Below, one piece after another: positions 20,718 to 30,824 of a stretch of DNA of 64,000 nt (position 1 is its first letter; each line of letters begins with the position of its first letter). The DNA lies in the NCBI GenBank assembly GCA_025330725.1, contig JAIWND010000041.1, positions 124,001-188,000 on the forward strand. The letters run 5' to 3'. The notes under the pieces were generated by a model. The model made no database searches. It was not told where the DNA came from and saw nothing but the letters and a program-made list of their open reading frames with translations. The position numbers and the translations under genes were made by a program. This DNA is from Chlamydoabsidia padenii (taxonomy: Eukaryota > Mucoromycota > Mucoromycetes > Mucorales > Cunninghamellaceae).

Positions 20718-22280
20718 CAGTCGTTCCAGCGCCAACGGCGGCTTTTTTTAAAAAAAAGGACAGATAATAAATTTTTCCACAGGGCGGCGGGGGGGTTTTT
20801 TTTTTCTTACAAGGCGGGGGGGGTTTTTTTTCTTAATGAGATGACTACCCGTTTTTATTATGAAGACGTTCAAGGTAGAATAGTTGATGAGCAAGGGAAT
20901 GATGCTATGGACTGGGATGAGAAAGTCACTCCTTTCCATTAAAAAACTTTGACCCGTATAAGAGAATATTGCGAAAAGCAAGAAGATGCACAGTTATCAT
21001 CTAAAGAAGACACAGAAAAGCTTGATATTGATATGGAGGAAGTTATAGCCGTAGTCAAAAAGCAGATAAAAGATTTATCATAGATACTCAAATGAGCAAA
21101 AGCTTCTGTTTGTGTACTATAATAGAATCAAGCTATTTAATGCTGCTAAATCTGGGCGCTTAGCAGGCGACATAAACGAGCGAACAGCATAAAAATGGGC
21201 TAAAAAACTTGAGGAGTACAAAGACTGGAATATTTTTGAGAAGCAGACCAATTTGGTTAATAGAGCAAAACCACAATTAGATGATAGACACAAGCTTCAT
21301 CTTCTAAACTTTTACGACGACTACCCACAAGCACGAATAGTTGATGCGATGGACTTCCTCACACAAAAATTCTCTGACCTTAGTGTGAAGAAGAGCACTG
21401 TCCATAACTTTCTGAAAACCGAGTGCAATCTTCCCTTTAAAAAGCTGACAACTCAGCCAGCTGCTAGAAATAATCCAGTCAAAATTCAGGATCGCATGGA
21501 TTGGGTTCTTGAGTGGAGTGCAATGGATATGAACTATTTAAAAATTTGTGTTTTTGTTGATGAGTCCGGATTTAATATCAACATGTGGCCTCCTAGTGGA
21601 TGGTCATTGAAAGGGAAGTCTGCTGTGTTACAGTTACTCCTACCGGAAGGGCTGTTTCTCACACTGTATTAGGTGCTATCACGGCAAAGCTTGTTGTTTC
21701 TATGGAACTTCGAAATCCCCAAGAAGAATGCTCAAAACGAATCAAAATCGACTTTGGTAATCGTAAAAGGAAAGCACCAACTCGAACCACAAAGCCGACT
21801 TCAAAAGGTACTGTCACTGGCCATTATATGAAGTTTCTTGAAAAAACCATGGATGAGATGGATTGTTTTCCTGAGCTAAAAGGTTATTATATTATAATGG
21901 ATAATGCACCCATTCATACAGCGGACCAAATTGATGAGATGATAGTTGCAAGAGGGTACAAGAGTATCTACCTTCCTCCTTACTCTCCTGAACTTAATCC
22001 AATAAAGCAGTTTTGGGCAATTGTCAAAAATAAGGTTAATCGAAGTTCATTTGAAGCTACCGAAGATTTGGCTACTCGGATTACTGAAGCTTGTAATTCT
22101 GTTCCTCCTAAGCACCTACAAGCATTTGTTCAGCACTCTGTTGATTGTTTTGAAATATGCTTACGTGGCGAGCCACTATTAATATTATTCATTTCAAGTA
22201 TTAAGTTATTTTTTATGGAAATACAGTGTTTCGCTTTGAAAATAAAAAAAACCTTCAAAAGAATCCGACTGGAACGACTG
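20718..22280 (+). mobile_element. Tc1/mariner element, family 1, copy 1 (defective)
   Basis: The 1563-bp element is bounded by TA dinucleotides (20716-20717, 22281-22282) and 12-bp perfect terminal inverted repeats CAGTCGTTCCAG. It carries a broken transposase gene on the plus strand. The leader (20740-20840) contains G/T homopolymer blocks. Sequence beyond its right end (22283-22473) is also shared with copy 2 at 29090-30731. Confidence 0.88.
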
Positions 22281-22316
22281 TACTGTGCTTCCACTCTCAA
22301 TTTACCAACTTTTTGA
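20841..22316 (+). pseudogene. Tc1/mariner transposase, family 1, copy 1; catalytic Glu changed to Lys
   Basis: From an ATG at 20841 the frame reads MTTRFYYEDVQGRIVDEQG and stops at 20941. Further stops occur near 21082, 21118 and 21190. A long frame (21253-21672) carries the helix-turn-helix part, the first catalytic Asp (CVFVDESGFN) and a WSLKGKSAV block. A frameshift follows at about 21625, and the second frame carries the second Asp (IIMDNAPIH). The third catalytic position reads NPIKQFW instead of NPIEQFW. It is therefore dead on two counts. Copy 2 shares the stops and frameshift but retains the Glu. Confidence 0.88.
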
Positions 22317-22525
22317 AAACGCTGCCCACTTTCTTGAATTATTTTAGACACATGTGTGAGGATAAGTTGCCCAGAATAATGGGACTAACTTGGCCAAATG
22401 ATTGAAATTAGCTTGCCCAACATTTTGAATATAAATTAACCGTAATTTACAAATAGTTTGACCAGCTTCTGGTGGATAAAGTCCTTAAGTGTTTAATGAT
22501 TAATCAATGTTATAATAAGAATGGT

Positions 22526-24175
22526 TTATGTCTTTTGTTTTTTAGGGGTACGGGAGAGGACAACGTTCCCACTTGATAACCAATTTACAGGTGGATTTGA
22601 AGCTGGGCGTTTTAAATTACTGTGACTATAGAGCGAAGCTGCTTCAATCTTGGTGGCAGTTTCTAAGGCAACCTCCTTCAAACATAACAAATGTTTAATC
22701 ACGTTTGGGAGAAGTGACATTTGATCCACGTTTTTGAATAGTTTGATTTTAGATGTATTGATTATTCTGTAAAGCTTGGGAGAGGGGAGATCCATAACGT
22801 ATGTTTGTACATTTTCGCCTTCACAGTGAACACCACAAACTTTAGGTTTCATAACTCCATTGATGATCAATTTGTTCAAAATCTCCTTCATCTGTTTAGT
22901 AAGTTTGACCAAATCTGATTCTACACTGGAGTTTTTTTCTGTAGGCTTAAATTCAGCAATTAAAACAACACATTTGGCACTACCAGAGATGTTGTATACT
23001 AAAAAATCCGGCTTGAATGCAACGTTGTTGTTTCTTGACAGCTGGCCATTAGCCCATTTCATTTTGAGGAGAGGGTCCGAAGCAAATATAGATGACAGTA
23101 ATGGTGACAGGTAATAATGAACGTAGCTGTCTTCATTTGAGTCGTCAGGTGGTCCATTGATAAGAACTGGGAGGATTTGTGTCAGAACTTGGGCAGTGTG
23201 TAAATCTAAGAGATTCTTAGATTCACAAGCCTTTTGAAGTAATTGAGCGCACAATGACAGTGAAGAGAACCAATCAGCAGGACGAGATACCTCGATGTTC
23301 ATACACCTACTATAGCAATTCAGTCCTTCTGTGAGGAAATAGGCATCAAATGATAACGTTGGTGTGAGCAGAGTATGGACTTTAGTTGGGAAATATTTGC
23401 TAACAGAGAATGTCGAGTTTCTATCAAATATGTAAATATCATTTAGGGCGAGGAGGCGAATATCTGAGAGTTGTGCTGGATCAGTGCGTTCAGCCAATTT
23501 CAAGTTTGCTTTCTTAAAATTAAGGCATAAATCAGAAATACAAACACCATCTAACATCCATTCTGACTCTGAAGTATCTTCAAACTCGGTTGCATCTTCC
23601 TCTTCCCCTTCTTCCTCTTCTTCCTCTTCTTCCTTTTCCTCATCTGAATTCGTAAATATAAGGGTGTACTCACAAGTACGGTGAGGATGGTGGTGGATTG
23701 ACAAATCTGATGGAATTTTGTCCTCTTCATCGTTTTCCTCATCATATGGATCTACTGAGTTCAGTGCAGGGCCGGATTCTCCTTCTTCTTCTTGATGTAT
23801 GATGGTTTCTGTTGGCTGTGGTTGATTTAAATTTATGGAGCCTGTGCCCAAATCATTAAATGCATTGATGACGCTAGAATCACCTGCTGTAATGCTAAAA
23901 CTGATGTTTTGAGGCTCTGTCTCAGGTGATTTTAATGATAATGATAAACGGCGAGCTTCTATCCTTGCAAAGTCCGGTACATGACTTGAGCTTTGAATGC
24001 TATCCATTATGGACAAATACGTGTTTTTGATTTTGGTGTCATTTACTGGATAAAGCTTGTCTTTATTGATTGAAGCCTTGAATTCTGCGAAAGACCATTC
24101 GCTGATAGGATGATCTGAGAAATAGTTAAAGGAAGAGTTGTTTGTTTTGTTCTTCAATTTGTATGATTTATCCAT
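22526..24175 (-). CDS. 549-aa protein with PD-(D/E)XK nuclease-like core, function unknown
   Basis: A single exon runs from the ATG at 24175 to the stop at 22526. The first 210 residues are low in complexity, with an acidic block (about 178-200, mostly Glu). The C-terminal 250 residues look folded. NEDSYVHYYLSPLLSSIF (347-364) is followed by KPDFLVYN (388-395) and VVLIAEFKPTE (403-413). This is the order E...PD...ExK of PD-(D/E)XK nucleases, with D390, E408 and K410 as candidate catalytic residues. A further strand-like segment (KVCGVHCEGENVQTYVMDL) follows, and the basic tail ends RTPKKQKT, a possible nuclear signal. I recognise it only as resembling lineage-specific proteins of mucoralean fungi. 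It lies between two inverted Tc1 copies, so it may belong to a mobile element. Confidence 0.8.
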   Translation of the reverse strand: MDKSYKLKNKTNNSSFNYFSDHPISEWSFAEFKASINKDKLYPVNDTKIKNTYLSIMDSIQSSSHVPDFARIEARRLSLSLKSPETEPQNISFSITAGDSSVINAFNDLGTGSINLNQPQPTETIIHQEEEGESGPALNSVDPYDEENDEEDKIPSDLSIHHHPHRTCEYTLIFTNSDEEKEEEEEEEEGEEEDATEFEDTSESEWMLDGVCISDLCLNFKKANLKLAERTDPAQLSDIRLLALNDIYIFDRNSTFSVSKYFPTKVHTLLTPTLSFDAYFLTEGLNCYSRCMNIEVSRPADWFSSLSLCAQLLQKACESKNLLDLHTAQVLTQILPVLINGPPDDSNEDSYVHYYLSPLLSSIFASDPLLKMKWANGQLSRNNNVAFKPDFLVYNISGSAKCVVLIAEFKPTEKNSSVESDLVKLTKQMKEILNKLIINGVMKPKVCGVHCEGENVQTYVMDLPSPKLYRIINTSKIKLFKNVDQMSLLPNVIKHLLCLKEVALETATKIEAASLYSHSNLKRPASNPPVNWLSSGNVVLSRTPKKQKT

Positions 24176-24253
24176 ACCTTGAAAAAAAAAAAAAAAAATA
24201 GAGACGAATTGTGATAAAACGTTTAACTTGTTTATGGCTGTCGATATTTTTGT

Positions 24254-24322
24254 GGTACCTCAAAAGTTCGCCGTAATCTTGAGGTACCGCAAAAGTTCGT
24301 CATAACCCTTGAAGTATCTCAA
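24254..24322 (-). repeat. 30-bp tandem repeat cluster (left, inverted)
   Basis: Two and a half units of GGTACCTCAAAAGTTCGCCG / TAATCTTGA (29-30 bp) occur here, and the same unit recurs in reverse orientation at 25111-25183. The pair brackets about 0.8 kb that includes a LINE remnant. Confidence 0.8.
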
Positions 24323-24453
24323 ATTTCCATTTTAGGATGCAGTTTATTGTTTAATTAAAAAAAAATAACTACAAACTAGTTGCATTATATATGAGTATGG
24401 TACAAAGAGGTAACAACCTCCCTGCGCCAGTGACTATTTCCATAGTGACAGAG

Positions 24454-24822
24454 TCAATGATACTTCCATATGATTGCCATAACTGTGTCGATCCATCGCA
24501 CGAGGACCTTGTTTTTGGTGTTTGGGTTCGTCATGATTGCCCAGAATGTTTGTTGAGATGGAGGGAACACGGGGCCAGCCCACAGGTGATCTTTAACAGT
24601 ACATCCCAAGAAGAAATGGTAGTAGTCTTCTATTGTTTGAGTGCAATGAGCGCAGATTGGATCCACATTCGTGTTTGTTGTTCGCTGTGCAATGCGCTCC
24701 TTCGTTGAAAGGGCACCATGGAGTAGCCGCCACCAAATTGTCAGCGCCTTGTGTTGCAGGTCAATTTTCCTAAAAGCCTTCCACGTAGACTGTGGCAACC
24801 GCTGTCGTATTCTAACAGGCAT
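24454..24822 (-). pseudogene. Non-LTR retrotransposon remnant, zf-RVT C-terminal domain
   Basis: A 122-codon open stretch reads LTIWWRLLHGALSTKERIAQ, then a zinc-binding motif CAHCTQTIEDYYHFFLGC followed by LW. This is the C-x2-C...H...C arrangement of the domain found after the reverse transcriptase in LINE-type elements. No reverse transcriptase or endonuclease core is present, so this is a 5'-truncated relic. Confidence 0.78.
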
Positions 24823-25110
24823 TTAGTAACAATTGTGCTACATGCTGGAATACTCAGCTCGGATAAAATTATTCTAGAGCAGTCCCTCTGCCTGCACACC
24901 TGTTGTTATATCCGGGGAGTAGTTTTTGTATTACTGTTTTCTTCTCTCTCTCATTTTCATCTAATAAATTTGACTTACACCTTTGACTCAGTATTCATAC
25001 AGTCTTTATTTACATAAACCACTACTACAACAACCGCCAGCCCATTGAGATTTTTAAGAGAGGAGTAGAAAGACAAGAGAACCAGAGCCGTTATGGTTGA
25101 AGTTGAGGTG

Positions 25111-25183
25111 AAGTACCTCAAGATGATGACGAACTTTTGAAGTACCTCAAGATTATGGCGAACTTTTGAAGTACCTCAAAATT
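25111..25183 (+). repeat. 30-bp tandem repeat cluster (right)
   Basis: AAGTACCTCAAGATGATGACGAACTTTTGA and its near copies (AGATTATGGCGAACTTTTGA) are the reverse complement of the cluster at 24254-24322. Confidence 0.8.
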
Positions 25184-25223
25184 AACAGCACCCCTTGTTT
25201 ATTCACATCTGTCATCTCACTTA

Positions 25224-25400
25224 CAGTCATTTCAGAAAGTAAAGTCGCTGGTTTTGAGTTTAATGTCGTGCAAAAAATTTGCGTGTTCAACAATGAAGTC
25301 GCCTGGTTCAGCAATAGAGTCGTGATCACATGTCACGGGCTTTGTTTATTTTTACCTGTCGCTAATTTTTCTTGGCATTTTAATTTTATAAAACGAGAAT
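25224..25400 (+). mobile_element. Isolated terminal fragment of Tc1 family 2
   Basis: After a TA (25222-25223), CAGTCATTTCAGAAAGTAAA opens about 175 bp that match, in reverse orientation, the 5' ends of the family 2 copies at 27730-27901 and 55620-55797. Both contain the GCGAC and GCACGACAT-type blocks and the TAAAAATAAAC block. No transposase sequence follows, so it is a truncated copy or a small non-autonomous derivative. Confidence 0.7.
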
Positions 25401-26212
25401 GCTCGGCCAGCAGAAAATTTTTCACAGAATGAAGGCCTTTTTTAGCTTAATGAGCGAGGGGAGGGGCAGAGAGGAGGGGGATACATTTGGTATATTTATG
25501 CATATGGACAAAATGTTCACAACTTTTTCATCAAATGAATGGCAGGCAATTCGCAATGGGTGTAGGAGGTGCACTTTTAAGACTCCAGCATAACTTTAGC
25601 TCAAAATATAAATAGAAAGAGGCCGTCATTGTTTTAAAATACCAACCAGTTGACCAGCTTTGTACACAGTAATCCACCCAAGAACAACAAAACGAGCGGA
25701 AATAGATGCGGGAAGCACATTCTAACATGAAAAAAAGGCGGGTCAATAAGTTATAAAGTAGGCGAAATCAAACCTGTACGTTCCGCAAAGCAATGTTGCA
25801 ATGTACCGCAGTGGAGATACTACATGTCAGTTGACCACGAAGGAGTCCCTGATTGGTACAATTATGCTAAACTTTTCTCTTTTTCCCTCTGACCTTGGGG
25901 CAATCATCCTGCCTATGCGTCAGCCTATACTCAAGAGAAAAGGTTGCTTTTGGAACCAGCTGTGTGTTGGTCGTTCAAGGGAGAGGACCTCGTAACAATG
26001 TGCGACGTGCGGACAGAGCTTAGAAACAACCCATGTAAAAAACCTTGCAGTTTCCTTCTTCATCTCATAGCTTCCATCTCCAAGCGAGGGAAGAAATACT
26101 ATTGCATGGCCACACAACTGTGTTGAAGGAGAAGCTGAAAGAAGAAGAAAAAAATATTCCGTGGAAATCCGTGAAAAAAAAAATCACAGTGAGCCAAGAA
26201 AATGAAGGCTTG
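25401..26212. other. Region without convincing gene
   Basis: Only short frames are seen. The stretch lies between a Tc1 terminal fragment and a family 2 Tc1 copy and is probably transposon-derived. Confidence 0.4.
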
Positions 26213-26318
26213 TCATTGGCCAGCCAAATAAAAGTGAACACCAGGAAGGTGCAATCTTTTTCCACAATCTTCTTTCCCACCTCCTTTTTTTTTTTTTTTT
26301 TGTTTTTTTTTTTGTTTT

Positions 26319-26350
<32 letters not shown>

Positions 26351-27649
26351 GCATTTTGTGTTTTTATAATCTCTCCTTGTTGAGACATTTACCGAACATT
26401 TAGCAGAATGAGAAACAAAGCCTTTGAAATCACTTAAATATAAGCTATTGCATGCCTCACTAATTCTTGTCATTAATGATTCTTTTTCCAGGAATTTATT
26501 TCCTTTAACTTTACTCTTGACAACTGACCAAAATTGTTCAATTGGATTGAGTTCAGGAGAATACGGAGGAAGGTAAGCATACCGGTATCCTCGAGAGTGA
26601 ATATATTTTCCTATGTCAGTTGAGCTATGAATAGGGGCATTATCCATGACAAGATAATGTCCTTTCATTTCTGGATACTTGTCCATTTCATCAAGGGTAG
26701 CTTTTAAAAAACTCAGATAATGTCCTGTTACTGTTCCAATGCTATAACCATCAGTCTCATACCCGATCTTTCTCTTCTTGATACGCTTCGGAACTCGCAA
26801 ACTAACATTAATTAAACCTGTGGCAGAAATTGCACCTAAAATGAATGTTGCTTTTGCTTTAGTCATTGGCACTGTAACTACTGCAGGAGTGCCTTTCTTT
26901 AACCAAGCCATACCCCGTTTCAAATTAATGTGAAAGGCGGATTCATCAAGAAAGACACAATTTGTTGTGAAATCCAGGTCAGTTTGCTGCCACTTTTGAA
27001 CCCAGTCATATCTTTGCTGAATCTTTTCCTTACTGTTCCTTTCCACAGGATGAAACTGTGCTTGCTTAATAGACAGATTACACTCAGTTGTCATGAAGTT
27101 ATAAACAAGACTATGAGAAACGTTGAGATCCTCATAGTTTTGTTTCAAACTTTCCATCACTTCATTGACAACGGCAGAAGGATTCTCATCAATGTAATTT
27201 AAAAGAAATTGATTATGCTCATTCCCAAGAATACGGCGTCGCCCTGATTTTTTCTTTTTTTCGAAAATGCTTTCTGGGTCTTCGTAATAACGTTTTACCC
27301 ATCTCTGTGCTGCCCGGATATGAATCCCTAATTGTCTCGCAGCAGCAGAAGCATTCAAGCATTTGCTGAAAAATAAATGAAAAAATCTAGTCTTGTCTTC
27401 ATCAGAGTAAACCGTATAGCGTCGCTTATTGCATAATTCCATATCAACATCACAGTTTCTTTCATCCGCAGTTGGAAGTATAACGGGATTAGATTGTCTT
27501 TCTGGAGGTTTATTCATTAAGAATTGAGTACGGGAACTTAATGTTTCAATAGCATACAACTCCTCATCTACAACTAGATCCATCGGCTGAACGCCATGTT
27601 CATCAACAATATGCCCCTGTCCATCTTCATAATAAAACTGCATACTCAT
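26213..27649 (-). pseudogene. Tc1/mariner transposase, family 2, copy A (frameshifted C-terminus)
   Basis: The start is the ATG at 27649 (MSMQFYYEDGQGHIVDEHG). The frame is open further upstream, but that part is the element's 5' UTR. It has a helix-turn-helix head (CLNASAAARQLGIHIRAAQR), first Asp (CVFLDESAFHIN), second Asp (LVMDNAPIHS) and Glu (NPIEQFW), all intact. Compared with copy B (54263-55486), one base is lost near 26390, after HSAKC. The normal ending DKCLNKERL-stop is lost, and the frame runs on through a Lys/Gln tail encoded by the T-rich tract at 26283-26348. The catalytic core may still be functional. The right element end is at 27901, followed by TA. The left end was not identified. 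Confidence 0.82.
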
Positions 27650-27901
27650 CTTCAATATCTGTAAAATAAATTGTAAATAGAGAGAAGAAAGCAAAACGGA
27701 CATAGAAAATCGAACCCCTTTTTTATAACAATTTAATGCCAAGAATTTTATTGGATTACTAAGCGACAAGTAAAAATAAACGAAGTTCGTGACGCATGAG
27801 CATGACTTTATTTTTGGATCAATCGATATCATTTTTGAACGCACAATTTTTTTGCACGACTCCAAACTCAAAATCAGCGACTTTTCTTTCTGAAATGACT
27901 G
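27650..27901. mobile_element. 5' end and terminal repeat of Tc1 family 2, copy A
   Basis: On the minus strand CAGTCATTTCAGAAAG begins at 27901 next to TA (27902-27903). The sequence down to the ATG matches the equivalent leader of copy B and the fragment at 25224. Confidence 0.75.
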
Positions 27902-28421
27902 TAAATCACCCAGAATTTCTTGATTGGATAAAATAAATGATGACGTCAGCACTTTTCTTTTTATCACCCATGAAATTAGTAAACCGCTTTTCTTTACTTT
28001 TCTCTTTGACTCCCTGATGCTTGCTTTCTTGTTTACTTGCACCTGCTGCATTTGACTCTATTATTCTTATAGTATGGACGTGTTTGATCATAACTAATAA
28101 CTTTTCTTCTATTAGACTTTATTTTTACTTTTATCTTTTGGAAGTTAAATTAGCAAACACCATATTGTGGCCATCTTGAAGTACTCATTCACTCTTTTCA
28201 AAACTGTTAATTTATTTCTTTGTTACAACAAATCAACAAAGATATCAAGTCAAATTCCGCAGGTTATTTTTGTCCTTGTTTGTAACTGCATTTCTCAATC
28301 CACTTCTTTGGTAATAGCATGAATAGGCAGTAATTATGGATTATTGTTTCTAACATAATGATAGGTGACAATATTGGTGATTTACCACATACTTTTTTAG
28401 CATATTTCTGCGCCTTATTTT

Positions 28422-28842
28422 GATCTGACTTGGTTCCGGATATGAAGAAGGGATGACACACGGCTGCATGCGTCTTTGGGACTTTGTTGTGATGCATGTA
28501 ACTGGTCAGATTATTTTGCTGAGCTTGGGCGGTTTCCTACGCCGTTGACACAGAACTTTCTTTTATCCTCTTCTTTATACAATCGGATATTAGGAGGCGG
28601 CTCACAGAATAATGTTTGTCAAAATAAGAGGCATCTAGACAAAGAGATCTGACTTGGTTCCGGATATGAAGAAGGGATGACACACGGCTGCATGCGTCTT
28701 TAGGACTTTGTTGTGATGCATGTAACTGGTCAGATTATTTTGCTGAGCTTGGGCGGTTTCCTAAGCCGTTGACACAGAACTTTCTTTTATCCTCTTCTTT
28801 ATACAATCGGATATTAGGAGGCGGCTCACAGAATAATGCTTG
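28422..28842 (+). repeat. 224-bp tandem duplication
   Basis: The segment starting GATCTGACTTGGTTCCGGAT at 28422 recurs at 28646 with only a few differences (for example TACGCCG/TAAGCCG). The second unit ends near 28842 after CACAGAATAATG. No protein is evident in it. It lies in the spacer 27902-29089, which has no other recognisable gene. Confidence 0.9.
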
Positions 28843-29089
28843 TCTCTTAAAAACGTCTTGTTGCTCTGTATTGCAATACAATCCAGGAGATCACATTCGA
28901 GTTTTGGTATAAATTTCTCTAAATGAATCTGGAGATGTTCTTGCTCATCCCTTTTTTAATATAGGTATGATCTCTATTTAAAATTTTCCAAATTTGTAAT
29001 CTGTTTGTAATCCGATACACTGTTGGAAATGCTCTAAAGACTTCATTCAATTTTCGATCAAATGTATTCCCTAAATTAATTAAAATCTT

Positions 29090-30731
29090 ACCAGAAGCTG
29101 GTCAAACTATTTGTAAATTACGGTTAATTTATATTCAAAATGTTGGGCAAGTTAGTTTCAATCATTTGGCCAAGTTAGTCCCATTATTCTGGGCAACTTA
29201 TCCTCACACATGTGTCTAAAATAATTCAAAAAAGTGGGCAGCGTTTTCAAAAAGTTGGTAAATTGAGAGTGGAAGCACAGTACAGTCGTTCCAGTCGGAT
29301 TCTTTTGAAGGTTTTTTTTATTTTCAAAGCGAAACACTGTATTTCCATAAAAAATAACTTAATACTTGAAATGAATAATATTAATAGTGGCTCGCCACGT
29401 AAGCATATTTCAAAACAATCAACAGAGTGCTGAACAAATGCTTGTAGGTGCTTAGGAGGAACAGAATTACAAGCTTCAGTAATCCGAGTAGCCAAATCTT
29501 CGGTAGCTTCAAATGAACTTCGTTTAACCTTATTTTTGACAATTGCCCAAAACTGCTCTATTGGATTAAGTTCAGGAGAGTAAGGAGGAAGGTAGATACT
29601 CTTGTACCCTCTTGCAACTATCATCTCATCAATTTGGTCCGCTGTATGAATGGGTGCATTATCCATTATAATATAATAACCTTTTAGCTCAGGAAAACAA
29701 TCCATCTCATCCATGGTTTTTTCAAGAAACTTCATATAATGGCCAGTGACAGTACCTTTTGAAGTCGGCTTTTTGGTTCGAGTTGGTGCTTTCCTTTTAC
29801 GATTACCAAAGTCGATTTTGATTCGTTTTGAGCATTCTTCTTGGGGATTTCGAAGTTCCATAGAAACAACAAGCTTTGCCGTGATAGCACCTAATACAGT
29901 GTGAGAAACAGCCCTTCCGGTAGGAGTAACTGTAACACAGCAGACTTCCCTTTCAATGACCATCCACTAGGAGGCCACATGTTGATATTAAATCCGGACT
30001 CATCAACAAAAACACAAATTTTTAAATAGTTCATATCCATTGCACTCCACTCAAGAACCCAATCCATGCGATCCTGAATTTTGACTGGATTATTTCTAGC
30101 AGCTGGCTGAGTTGTCAGCTTTTTAAAGGGAAGATTGCACTCGGTTTTCAGAAAGTTATGGACAGTGCTCTTCTTCACACTAAGGTCAGAGAATTTTTGT
30201 GTGAGGAAGTCCATCGCATCAACTATTCGTGCTTGTGGGTAGTCGTCGTAAAAGTTTAGAAGATGAAGCTTGTGTCTATCATCTAATTGTGGTTTTGCTC
30301 TATTAACCAAATTGGTCTGCTTCTCAAAAATATTCCAGTCTTTGTACTCCTCAAGTTTTTTAGCCCATTTTTATGCTGTTCGCTCGTTTATGTCGCCTGC
30401 TAAGCGCCCAGATTTAGCAGCATTAAATAGCTTGATTCTATTATAGTACACAAACAGAAGCTTTTGCTCATTTGAGTATCTATGATAAATCTTTTATCTG
30501 CTTTTTGACTACGGCTATAACTTCCTCCATATCAATATCAAGCTTTTCTGTGTCTTCTTTAGATGATAACTGTGCATCTTCTTGCTTTTCGCAATATTCT
30601 CTTATACGGGTCAAAGTTTTTTAATGGAAAGGAGTGACTTTCTCATCCCAGTCCATAGCATCATTCCCTTGCTCATCAACTATTCTACCTTGAACGTCTT
30701 CATAATAAAAACGGGTAGTCATCTCATTAAG
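29090..30731 (-). mobile_element. Tc1/mariner family 1, copy 2, in inverted orientation to copy 1
   Basis: Nearly identical to the reverse complement of 20841-22473. The TIR CAGTCGTTCCAG and TA are present at 29281-29294. The opposite end is missing: homology breaks at an A37 tract (30732-30768). The shared block continues beyond the TIR into 29090-29280, so more than the transposon was duplicated. Confidence 0.88.
29247..30722 (-). pseudogene. Tc1/mariner transposase, family 1, copy 2
   Basis: The ATG at 30722 starts MTTRFYYEDVQGRIVDEQG, with the same early stop as copy 1. The helix-turn-helix frame 30310-29891 is identical in protein sequence to copy 1. The same frameshift follows. In the C-terminal frame (29963-29247) three residues differ: TKKPTS for TTKPTS, NPIEQFW for NPIKQFW, and KVKRSS for KVNRSS. 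The DDE triad is complete but the gene is broken. Confidence 0.88.
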
Positions 30732-30770
<39 letters not shown>

Positions 30771-30824
30771 TAAAGTTAGCGGCACTATTTTTTTAGGCGC
30801 AAAGCAAATCTGAAGAATAGTTTG

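Noticed and set aside
26213..28051. Uninterrupted 612-codon ORF on the minus strand taken as one protein
   Set aside because: The first 134 codons are the Tc1 leader and include the terminal repeat at 27901. The sister copy starts at the MSMQFYY position, so the coding start is 27649.
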